NCBI RefSeq assembly: GCF_910585425.1
Contig: NZ_CAJUCP010000017.1
Coordinates: 27,845 to 91,844 of the forward strand
From: an uncultured Acetatifactor sp.
GTDB lineage: Bacteria > Bacillota > Clostridia > Lachnospirales > Lachnospiraceae
Direction: 5' to 3'
DNA: 64,000 bases
Positions 48,410 to 55,520 of the stretch are shown in pieces (position 1 is the stretch's first letter; every line of letters starts with the position of its first letter). The translations under genes were made by a program, and so were the position numbers. The notes below the pieces were generated by a model. That model saw only the letters and a program-made list of their open reading frames with translations, had not been told where the DNA came from and did no database searches.

Positions 48410-50578
48410 ATGGAAGATATGCGTTCCATGGAACAGGAGCATTCCGCAGGAGGAATCGATTTTTATAATCCAGAGTTTTATACAAACAGGGAGCTGAGCT
48501 GGATTCTGTTCAACCACAGGGTGCTGAACGAGGCCAGGGACAAATCCACGCTTTTGTTTGAGCGGCTGAAATTCTTGAGCATCACAGCCTCCAACCTGGA
48601 TGAATTCTTTATGATCCGGGTGGCTTCCCTGCGGGACATGGTGCACGCCAAGTACCAGAAGCCGGACATAGCGGGGCTGACGCCGGGGAGGCAGCTTGAG
48701 CTTTTGAGCGTGGCGATACACCAACTGGTGGAGCTGCAGTATTCCACCTACAACCGTTCGCTGGTGCCGAAGCTGAAGCAGAACGGCCTGCAGATTGTGG
48801 GCAGGCATGAGGACCTGACGAAGAAGGAAGCGGTCTTCGTGGACAAATATTTCGAGGAGAATGTGTATCCGGTGCTGACGCCCATGGCGGTGGACTCCTC
48901 CAGGCCTTTTCCGCTGATCCGGAACAAGACCCTGAACATCGCCGCCCTGGTGCGCAAGAAGGACATCGGCGAGGAGCTGGAGTTCGCCACGGTGCAGGTG
49001 CCGAGCGTCCTGAGCCGGGTGGTGGAGCTGCCCGCCGACGGGAAGATGCGCAAGGTGATCTTCCTGGAGGAGATCATCGAGCGGAACATGCACAAGCTGT
49101 TCCTGAACTATGACATTGTGTGCGCGTACCCGTTTAGAATCATGCGGAATGCCGACCTGACCATCGAGGAGGACGAGGCGGCAGACCTTTTGAAGGAAAT
49201 CGAGAAGCAGTTAAAGAAGCGCCAGTGGGGCGAGGCCATCCGGCTGGAGGTGGCTGCCCACTGCGACAGGAGGCTGCTGCGGATCCTGGAGGATGAGCTC
49301 CATATCGAGGAAGACAATCTGTACGTCATAGACGGGCCACTGGACCTGACCGTATTGATGAAGATGTACGGCCTGGAGGGCTTTGACCACCTGAAGGCCG
49401 CGAAGTATACGCCCCAGCCGGTGCCCCAGCTGCCGCCTGGCTGCAGGATCTTCGACGAGATCCGCAAGGGGGACATCCTCCTGCACCATCCCTACCAGAC
49501 CTTTGCGCCGGTGGTGGAGTTCATCCGCCAGGCGGCCAAGGATCCGGAGGTGCTGGCCATCAAGCAGACCCTGTACCGGGTCAGCGGCAATTCCCCGATC
49601 ATCGCGGCGCTGGCTCTGGCGGCGGAGAACGGCAAGCAGGTGTCCGTGCTGGTGGAGCTGAAGGCCCGCTTTGACGAGGAGAACAATATCGTCTGGGCCA
49701 GGATGCTGGAGAAGGCGGGCTGCCATGTCATCTACGGGCTGGTGGGGCTGAAGACCCACAGCAAGATCACGCTGGTGGTGCGCCGGGAGGAGGACGGCAT
49801 CCGGCGCTATGTCCATCTGGGCACGGGGAACTACAACGATGCCACGGCCAAGCTCTATACGGATATAGGGCTGTTCACCTGCTCCGAGGCCATCGGGGAG
49901 GACGCCACGGCTGTCTTCAACATGCTGTCCGGCTACTCGGAGCCCCTGGTGTGGAACAAGCTGTCCCTGGCGCCGCTGTGGCTGAAGAACCGATTCCTCT
50001 ATCTCATCGACAGGGAGAAGAAGGCGGCCCAGGCAGGGAGGCCGGCCCGCATCATCGCCAAGATGAATTCCCTCTGCGACCAGGATGTGATCGCGGCGCT
50101 GTACGGAGCTGCGGCGGCGGGGGTGAAGATAGACCTGATCGTGCGGGGCATCTGCTGCCTGAAGACCGGCATCAAGGGCGTCAGCGAGAATATCACGGTG
50201 CGCTCCATCGTGGGGAATTTCCTGGAGCACGGCAGAATATTCTATTTTGAGAACGACCAGAACTATGAGATCTACTGCGGCAGCGCGGACTGGATGCCCA
50301 GGAACCTGGAGCGCCGGGTGGAGATCCTGTTCCCGGTGGACCGGCCGGAGCTGAAGGAGAGGCTGCTCCACATCCTACAGAGCCAGCTGGCCGACAACAT
50401 CAAGTCATCCGTGCTGAAGCCCGACGGCACCTACACAAGGGCCAGCAAGAGAGGCCGGCAGGCGTACTGCTCCCAGGAGGCTTTCTGTGAGGAGGCCATG
50501 GCCGAGGCGAAGCGGATGTACAGAGAGGAAGAGCAGATGACCAGGACATTCATACCGGAGACAGGTCATGGAGAATAA
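48410..50578 (+). CDS. ppk1: Polyphosphate kinase
   Basis: PPK1 (722 residues) makes polyphosphate from ATP. Domain order is N (NRELSWILFNHRVLNEARDK), H (MAVDSSRPFPLIRNKTLNIA), C1 and C2. Active-site histidines occur in GLKTHSKITLVVR and, further on, in the conserved FLEHGRIFYFENDQNYEIYC region. Length and all four domains are complete. It follows ppx with about 25 bases between. Regulation is not apparent from sequence. Confidence 0.97.
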   Translation: MEDMRSMEQEHSAGGIDFYNPEFYTNRELSWILFNHRVLNEARDKSTLLFERLKFLSITASNLDEFFMIRVASLRDMVHAKYQKPDIAGLTPGRQLELLSVAIHQLVELQYSTYNRSLVPKLKQNGLQIVGRHEDLTKKEAVFVDKYFEENVYPVLTPMAVDSSRPFPLIRNKTLNIAALVRKKDIGEELEFATVQVPSVLSRVVELPADGKMRKVIFLEEIIERNMHKLFLNYDIVCAYPFRIMRNADLTIEEDEAADLLKEIEKQLKKRQWGEAIRLEVAAHCDRRLLRILEDELHIEEDNLYVIDGPLDLTVLMKMYGLEGFDHLKAAKYTPQPVPQLPPGCRIFDEIRKGDILLHHPYQTFAPVVEFIRQAAKDPEVLAIKQTLYRVSGNSPIIAALALAAENGKQVSVLVELKARFDEENNIVWARMLEKAGCHVIYGLVGLKTHSKITLVVRREEDGIRRYVHLGTGNYNDATAKLYTDIGLFTCSEAIGEDATAVFNMLSGYSEPLVWNKLSLAPLWLKNRFLYLIDREKKAAQAGRPARIIAKMNSLCDQDVIAALYGAAAAGVKIDLIVRGICCLKTGIKGVSENITVRSIVGNFLEHGRIFYFENDQNYEIYCGSADWMPRNLERRVEILFPVDRPELKERLLHILQSQLADNIKSSVLKPDGTYTRASKRGRQAYCSQEAFCEEAMAEAKRMYREEEQMTRTFIPETGHGE

Positions 50579-50623
50579 TGGGAAAGGCTTTGCATGCCCC
50601 GGAGCGGGCGGATAGGAGTTATC

Positions 50624-51262
50624 ATGAGAATCATACTGGCATCGGCTTCACCCCGCAGGAGAGAACTGCTTTCGCAGATCGGGCTGGACTTTGAGGTGAT
50701 AGTCAGCGAGGTGGAGGAAAAAGTGGGCGCCATGCTGCCGGAGCAGGTGGTGGAGGAGCTGTCGGCACGGAAGGCGGAGGCTGTGCTCGGGGCCATTGGG
50801 GACAGCGCGGAGGACGTGCTGGTGATCGGCGCGGATACGGTGGTGGCGCTGGACGGGCAGATCCTGGGAAAGCCTGGCAGCCCTCAGGAGGCCGCGAAGA
50901 TGCTGCGGCGGCTGTCGGGGAGGAACCACGGCGTGTATACCGGCGTGGCGCTTCTGTACCGTCCCGGCAGCGCAGGCTCCCGGGATGTCCCGGGGCCGTC
51001 CGTGTCCACAGAGGGCTCCGGGGACAGCGGCGCCCTGCAGCGCAGGATTTTCCACGAGAGGACGGATGTGGCGTTCTTCTCCCTGGCGGAGGAGGAGATT
51101 GCCTTTTATGTGGCCACCGGCGACTGTATGGACAAGGCGGGGGCTTATGGCATCCAGGGAATGTTTGCCAGATACGTGAAGGGCATCACGGGAGATTACA
51201 ATAATGTAGTAGGATTGCCGGTGGGCAGGCTTTACCAGGAGGCAAAGGAATGGCTGAGATGA
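50624..51262 (+). CDS. maf: Maf-family nucleotide pyrophosphatase
   Basis: Maf (212 residues) hydrolyses non-canonical or dTTP/UTP nucleotides and can affect septation. LASASPRRRELLSQIGLDFE, VIGADTVVALDGQILGKPGS and GDCMDKAGAYGIQGMFARYV are all typical. A Ser/Gly/Pro insert of about 30 residues (near 108-138) interrupts the usual fold, as in several proteins here. ATG 50624 follows ATAGGAGTT; an upstream in-frame ATG 50594 is rejected. Overlaps the next gene by 13 bases. Confidence 0.92.
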   Translation: MRIILASASPRRRELLSQIGLDFEVIVSEVEEKVGAMLPEQVVEELSARKAEAVLGAIGDSAEDVLVIGADTVVALDGQILGKPGSPQEAAKMLRRLSGRNHGVYTGVALLYRPGSAGSRDVPGPSVSTEGSGDSGALQRRIFHERTDVAFFSLAEEEIAFYVATGDCMDKAGAYGIQGMFARYVKGITGDYNNVVGLPVGRLYQEAKEWLR

Positions 51263-51912
51263 TGAAAAAAGCAGTGATTTTTGATTTGGACGGGACGCTT
51301 TCCGACTCTATCCACAGCATAAAATACAGCGGCGACAGGACGATGGAGAGATTCGGATACGGTCCCTTTTCCGAGGAGCAGTATAAGTATTTCGTGGGGG
51401 ACGGCGCGGCGAATCTGGTCAGGCGGGCGCTGAGCGCCGGGGGGGATACGGAGCTGATTCATTTCGAGGAGGCTTATGCCCTGTACAGAGAGATATTCCG
51501 GGAGAACTGCATGTACCGCGTGCGCCCCTATGAGGGCATACCGGAGCTGCTGGCCGCCCTGAAGGCCCAGCATGTGAAGATAGCAGTCCTCTCCAACAAG
51601 CCCCACGCGGAGACCGTCAATGTCATAGAGACGCTGTTCGGCGCGGGATATTTCGACGTGATAGAAGGCCAGAGGGAAGGCATGGCGATCAAGCCCAGCC
51701 CGGAGGGCGTGTTCCGAATCCTGGGGCAGATCGGCCTGGGGGCGGAGGACCTGCTCTATCTGGGGGACACGGCCACGGACATGAAGACAGGGAAAGGCGC
51801 GGGAGCCTTTACCGTAGGCGCTCTCTGGGGCTTCCGGGACAGGGCGGAGCTGGAGGAGGGCGGGGCGGACGCCGTCATTGAGTACCCGCTGGAGCTGCTC
51901 CGGTTCACTTAA
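51250..51912 (+). CDS. HAD-family phosphatase (Gph/PpaX-like)
   Basis: A 220-residue haloacid dehalogenase phosphatase with a helical cap. Motif I VIFDLDGTLSDS, motif II VLSNKPHAE and motif III/IV with IKPSPEGVF and YLGDTATDMKTGKGAG. This fits phosphoglycolate phosphatase (Gph) or pyrophosphatase (PpaX) types; the substrate cannot be decided from sequence. AGGAGG seven bases before ATG 51250, inside the maf gene, suggests coupling. Confidence 0.88.
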   Translation: MAEMMKKAVIFDLDGTLSDSIHSIKYSGDRTMERFGYGPFSEEQYKYFVGDGAANLVRRALSAGGDTELIHFEEAYALYREIFRENCMYRVRPYEGIPELLAALKAQHVKIAVLSNKPHAETVNVIETLFGAGYFDVIEGQREGMAIKPSPEGVFRILGQIGLGAEDLLYLGDTATDMKTGKGAGAFTVGALWGFRDRAELEEGGADAVIEYPLELLRFT

Positions 51913-52006
51913 AGAATCCCGTATGTCGAAAACTTATACAAAACAGAGAATTTCAGGGCGTATTTTTGGTAATATTTTGGAAAAATCATAGGAATTATAG
52001 AAAATA

Positions 52007-52035
52007 TTGACAGAGACACCCGATCGTATTATCAT
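52007..52035 (+). promoter_or_regulatory. Sigma-A promoter of the acidic small protein
   Basis: TTGACA (52007-52012), 17-bp spacer and TATCAT (52030-52035), about 38 bases before the start codon. The region upstream is A/T-rich (51950-52010). Confidence 0.75.
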
Positions 52036-52073
52036 GTGAATAAGATCTTCATTAATTCATAGGAGGGAAAAAA

Positions 52074-52337
52074 ATGCAGCAATTTGACGATGACGTATTG
52101 GAGTGCTTTTTGGAAAACCAGCTACAGCTCTTCCCCGAAAAGGTGGCAGGGACGCTGGAGGAGGCGGAAGATTTTCTGGAAGACTGCATGGCTGTGGTGG
52201 TCGATTCCGTCGAAGAAGTGATCGAGTACTTCGAGGAGGAAGGCATTGATACGGAAGGCGTCATGGACGAGGAGATTCTGGACGCGGACGAAGTGTTCGA
52301 CATCGGCGATGGCAGATATCTGATAGTGGAAGGTTGA
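52074..52337 (+). CDS. Small acidic conserved-looking protein
   Basis: An 87-residue very acidic protein (about one third Asp/Glu) with a helix-rich start MQQFDDDVLECFLENQLQLF and an end DEVFDIGDGRYLIVEG. It has its own promoter, a strong GGAGGG ribosome site and a terminator at 52360, so it is a monocistronic unit and probably well expressed. I do not recognise a family with confidence. Confidence 0.75.
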   Translation: MQQFDDDVLECFLENQLQLFPEKVAGTLEEAEDFLEDCMAVVVDSVEEVIEYFEEEGIDTEGVMDEEILDADEVFDIGDGRYLIVEG

Positions 52338-52359
52338 AGAGCGTAGATTGGGGACGAAA

Positions 52360-52390
52360 AGGGGCTGTCTTAGGGGACAGCCTCTTTTTT
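52360..52390. terminator. Terminator between convergent genes
   Basis: AGGGGCTGTC (52360-52369) pairs with GACAGCCTCT (52376-52385, one G-U), followed by a T-run to 52390. It serves the small acidic gene on the plus strand, and overlaps the end of the PHP gene on the other. Confidence 0.85.
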
Positions 52391-53458
52391 GTCTTTCTCT
52401 CTCCGAATCCGTTTCAGGTCCTCCAGCAGGCAGGCGGGGACGTACAGGCCCCCATAGCCTGTGCCCAGATCCAGCCCCGGCTTGTTGGCGCCGTGGAAAT
52501 CGCTGCCGCCGCTGACCGCCAGCCCGTATTTTTTCGCCAGCCCCCGCATCCGCCGCTCGTCGGCGGCAGTGTAGGTGCTGTAGACCGCCTCCAGACCAAT
52601 CAGCCCGGCCTCCTTCAGACAGGCGGTGAGGACGTCCAGCTCCCCGTCGCTCATGTTGTAGAGCACGGGATGGGCCAGGATGGGGATGCCCCCGGCGGAC
52701 AGGACCAGCTTCACCGCGTCCACGGGGGTCACCTTTTCCCGGGGGAGGAAACAGGGGCAGCCATCGCCGATATAGCGGTCGAAGGCCTCGGACATGTTCT
52801 TCACATAGCCCTGCTCCAGCATGTATCTGGCATAGTGGGCCCTGGTGATGACCGCGTCCGGAAACATGGCCGTCAACTCCTCATAGGTGACAGGCATCCC
52901 GGCCTCTGTCAGGAGGCGGCACATCTTCCGGTTCCTGGCGGTGCGGGAGTCCACGAAGTCCCGTAGCTTTTGGACAAAGGCGGGATTGCGGTAATCGATG
53001 TACAGGCCCAGGACATGCACGTCCTGTCCCCGGTATTCCGTGGAGAACTCGATGCCCGGGATGACCTCGGGGACAAGCCCCCGGCCGGCATATCCCTCTG
53101 CGGGGCCCTTTATGTCCTGTGGAAGCCGGCTGGGGGACATGGCTCCAAAAGCCCCGTCCGTATCCGCCGTTCCTGCGACGGCCTGTCTGTCCTTTGCACA
53201 GGGGGAGCCATCCGCGCCCCGGCCCTTCCCTGCCGCAGCCCCGGGGGAATGCTCCGCCTGGGCTGCGGCGATGCTGTCCGCCTGCCCGACCGCCAGGCGC
53301 TCCGCGTATTGAAGCGCCTCGTCCAGCCCGTCAATGGTATCGTGGTCCGTGAGGGCGAAGGCCGCCAGCCCTTTTTCACGGGCGTAATCCACCAGCTGTG
53401 CGGGGGAGAAGCTTCCGTCGGAGCGGTTGGAATGTACGTGTAAGTCTACTGCAAGCAT
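52370..53458 (-). CDS. PHP-domain metal-dependent phosphoesterase
   Basis: A 362-residue PHP protein. Metal-binding motifs are clear: VDLHVHSNRSDG, FALTDHDTIDG, GIEFSTEYRGQDVHVLGLYI, ARYMLEQGYV, ILAHP and SGGSDFHG. This type includes TrpH-like 3',5'-nucleotide and 5'-to-3' RNA phosphatases. An insert of about 70 Gly/Ala/Asp-rich residues (about 60-130) splits the first and second motif blocks. The start MLAVDLHVHS (53456-53458) is preferred to an N-terminally extended form. Confidence 0.88.
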   Translation of the reverse strand: MLAVDLHVHSNRSDGSFSPAQLVDYAREKGLAAFALTDHDTIDGLDEALQYAERLAVGQADSIAAAQAEHSPGAAAGKGRGADGSPCAKDRQAVAGTADTDGAFGAMSPSRLPQDIKGPAEGYAGRGLVPEVIPGIEFSTEYRGQDVHVLGLYIDYRNPAFVQKLRDFVDSRTARNRKMCRLLTEAGMPVTYEELTAMFPDAVITRAHYARYMLEQGYVKNMSEAFDRYIGDGCPCFLPREKVTPVDAVKLVLSAGGIPILAHPVLYNMSDGELDVLTACLKEAGLIGLEAVYSTYTAADERRMRGLAKKYGLAVSGGSDFHGANKPGLDLGTGYGGLYVPACLLEDLKRIRREKDKKEAVP

Positions 53459-53525
53459 GGGATTCCACTGCCTTTCTGCCTGATGGGCCATGCGCACCCT
53501 GGATCTCGCCGGGGCGCGCGTGAAC

Positions 53526-55163
53526 TTAATTATCGCCCTCTTCCTTCTGGGCGGTGAAGACTGTGCGCTTCCTGGCCATCTCATCGTTGGCCAGATACTC
53601 GTCGTAGGTAGTGATCTTGTCGATCATATGTCCGTCGGGCAGCAGCTCAATGATGCGGTTGGCCGTGGTCTGGACAAACTGATGGTCATGGCAGGAGAAC
53701 AGGGCCACCCCGGGGAACTTGATCAGGCCGTTGTTCAGGGAGGTGATGGACTCCATGTCCAGATGGTTGGTGGGCTCGTCCAGCACCAGGCAGTTGGCCC
53801 CGCTGATCATCATCTTGGACAGCAGGCAGCGCACCTTCTCGCCGCCGGAGAGCACCTTCACCTTTTTCACCCCGTCCTCCCCTGCGAAGAGCATCCGGCC
53901 CAGGAAGCCCCGCACATAGGTCACGTCCTTTACGGGAGAGTAGCCCGTGAGCCATTCCGCGATGGTCAGGTCGTTGTCGAATTCCGCGGTGCTGTCCTTG
54001 GGGAAATAGGCCTGGGAGGTGGTCACGCCCCATTTATAGCTGCCCTCATCCGGCTCCAGCTCGCCCATGAGGATCTGGAACAGGGTGGTCTTGGCCAGCT
54101 CCTGGCCGCCTACGAAGGCAATCTTGTCGTCGTGTCCGGCCACGAAGGAGATGTCGTCCAGCACCTTTTCCCCGTTGACGGTCTTGGACAGATGCTCCAC
54201 CGTGAGCACCTCGTTGCCGATCTCCCTGTCGGGGCGGAAGTCGATATAGGGGTATTTGCGGCTGGAGGGCCTGATGTCGTCCAGCTCAATCTTCTCCAGG
54301 GCGCGCTTCCGGGAGGTGGCCTGCTTGGACTTGGAGGCGTTGGCCGAGAAGCGGGAGATGAACTCCTGCAGCTCCTTGATCTTCTCCTCCTTTTTCTTGT
54401 TGGCCTCCTTCATCTGGCGCACCAGCAGCTGGCTGGACTCGTACCAGAAGTCGTAGTTGCCGGCGTAGAGCTGTATCTTGTTGTAGTCGATGTCTGCGGT
54501 GTGGGTGCACACCTTGTTCAGGAAATACCGGTCGTGGGACACCACGATGACCGTATTCTCAAAGTCGATCAGGAAGTCCTCCAGCCAGGCGATGGCGTCC
54601 AGGTCCAGGTGGTTGGTGGGCTCGTCCAGAAGCAGGATGTCCGGATTGCCGAACAGGGCCTTGGCCAGCAGCACCTTCACCTTCAGGCTGCCGTCCAGAT
54701 CCTTCATGGTGGTGTAGTGGAAATCCGTGTCTATCCCCAGGCCGTTGAGCAGCATGGCGGCATTGGACTCCGCCTCCCAGCCGTCCATCTCCGCGAACTC
54801 CGCCTCAAGGTCGCTGACCCGGATGCCGTCCTCATCGGAGAAATCCTCCTTGGCATAGATGGCGTCCTTCTCCTTCATGATCTCATACAGGCGGGCGTTG
54901 CCCATGATGACCGTATCCATGACGGAATAATCGTCGTATTTGAAGTGGTCCTGCTCCAGCACGGAGAGGCGCTGGCCGGGGGTGATGACGATGGTTCCGC
55001 TGGTGGTCTCCAGGTCGCCGGAGAGAATCCGCAGGAAGGTGGACTTCCCCGCGCCGTTGGCGCCGATGACGCCGTAGCAGTTGCCCTCCGTGAATTTGAT
55101 GTTCACATCCTCGAATAATGCTTTTTTGCCGATCCGCAAGGTTACATTGTTTACACTGATCAT
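53526..55163 (-). CDS. ABC-F family ATPase (YbiT/YkpA-like)
   Basis: A 545-residue ABC-F protein. Domain 1: GANGAGKSTFLRILSGDLET, then a degenerate signature DLDGSLKVKVLLAKALFGNP (no SGG) before LLLDEPTNHLDLDAIAWLED; domain 2: GGQELAKTTLFQILMGEL (a Gly-to-Glu-type variant Walker A), LSGGEKVRCLLSKMM, LVLDEPTNHLDMESITSLNN. These variants are typical of the YbiT/YkpA subgroup. Role on ribosomes is inferred from the family. Start at 55163. Confidence 0.92.
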   Translation of the reverse strand: MISVNNVTLRIGKKALFEDVNIKFTEGNCYGVIGANGAGKSTFLRILSGDLETTSGTIVITPGQRLSVLEQDHFKYDDYSVMDTVIMGNARLYEIMKEKDAIYAKEDFSDEDGIRVSDLEAEFAEMDGWEAESNAAMLLNGLGIDTDFHYTTMKDLDGSLKVKVLLAKALFGNPDILLLDEPTNHLDLDAIAWLEDFLIDFENTVIVVSHDRYFLNKVCTHTADIDYNKIQLYAGNYDFWYESSQLLVRQMKEANKKKEEKIKELQEFISRFSANASKSKQATSRKRALEKIELDDIRPSSRKYPYIDFRPDREIGNEVLTVEHLSKTVNGEKVLDDISFVAGHDDKIAFVGGQELAKTTLFQILMGELEPDEGSYKWGVTTSQAYFPKDSTAEFDNDLTIAEWLTGYSPVKDVTYVRGFLGRMLFAGEDGVKKVKVLSGGEKVRCLLSKMMISGANCLVLDEPTNHLDMESITSLNNGLIKFPGVALFSCHDHQFVQTTANRIIELLPDGHMIDKITTYDEYLANDEMARKRTVFTAQKEEGDN

Positions 55164-55230
55164 TTTAAATCCTCGTTTCCTGAAATTAGCTTCTTATTTT
55201 AAAAGACCGCGGGTTTTTCTTACCCTTATC

Positions 55231-55258
55231 ATTATACACAAAACGCCTGATTAATCAA
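55231..55258 (-). promoter_or_regulatory. Promoter of the YkpA-like ABC-F gene
   Basis: On the minus strand TTGATT (55253-55258), 16-bp spacer and TATAAT (55231-55236), about 68 bases before the start codon. Confidence 0.6.
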
Positions 55259-55399
55259 GGGAAATCGACAGCACGGCAAGCTTGATATTCAATTGTCCGT
55301 CAGAAGATGTCCGTTTGTGCAAGTTGCCGCAGGTGGAAAAGGGCAGATGGACAGATTGCACGAAATTACCGGATATGTCCAAAATAGGCATATTTTGGC

Positions 55400-55428
55400 T
55401 TGCTATTCCATTGACGAATTGTTAAAAT
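55400..55428 (+). promoter_or_regulatory. Promoter of ppdK
   Basis: TTGCTA (55400-55405), 17-bp spacer, TAAAAT (55423-55428). The 357-bp gap (55164-55520) holds this promoter, the divergent one at 55231, and a possible small hairpin GACAG/CTGTC near 55468-55487; no gene is seen. Confidence 0.55.
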
Positions 55429-55520
55429 AAGAAAAGACAGACTAGCTTTATGATTTTTTGTCAGGAGACAGCCAGATTTTTTTGACTGTCTAAAACCAAT
55501 TAAGAAAGGGAGAGATTGCG

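Noticed and set aside
53490..55118. 542-codon plus-strand frame opposite the YkpA-like ABC-F gene
   Set aside because: Shadow frame with Gly/Val/Leu/His repeats; the minus-strand ABC-F motifs are unmistakable.
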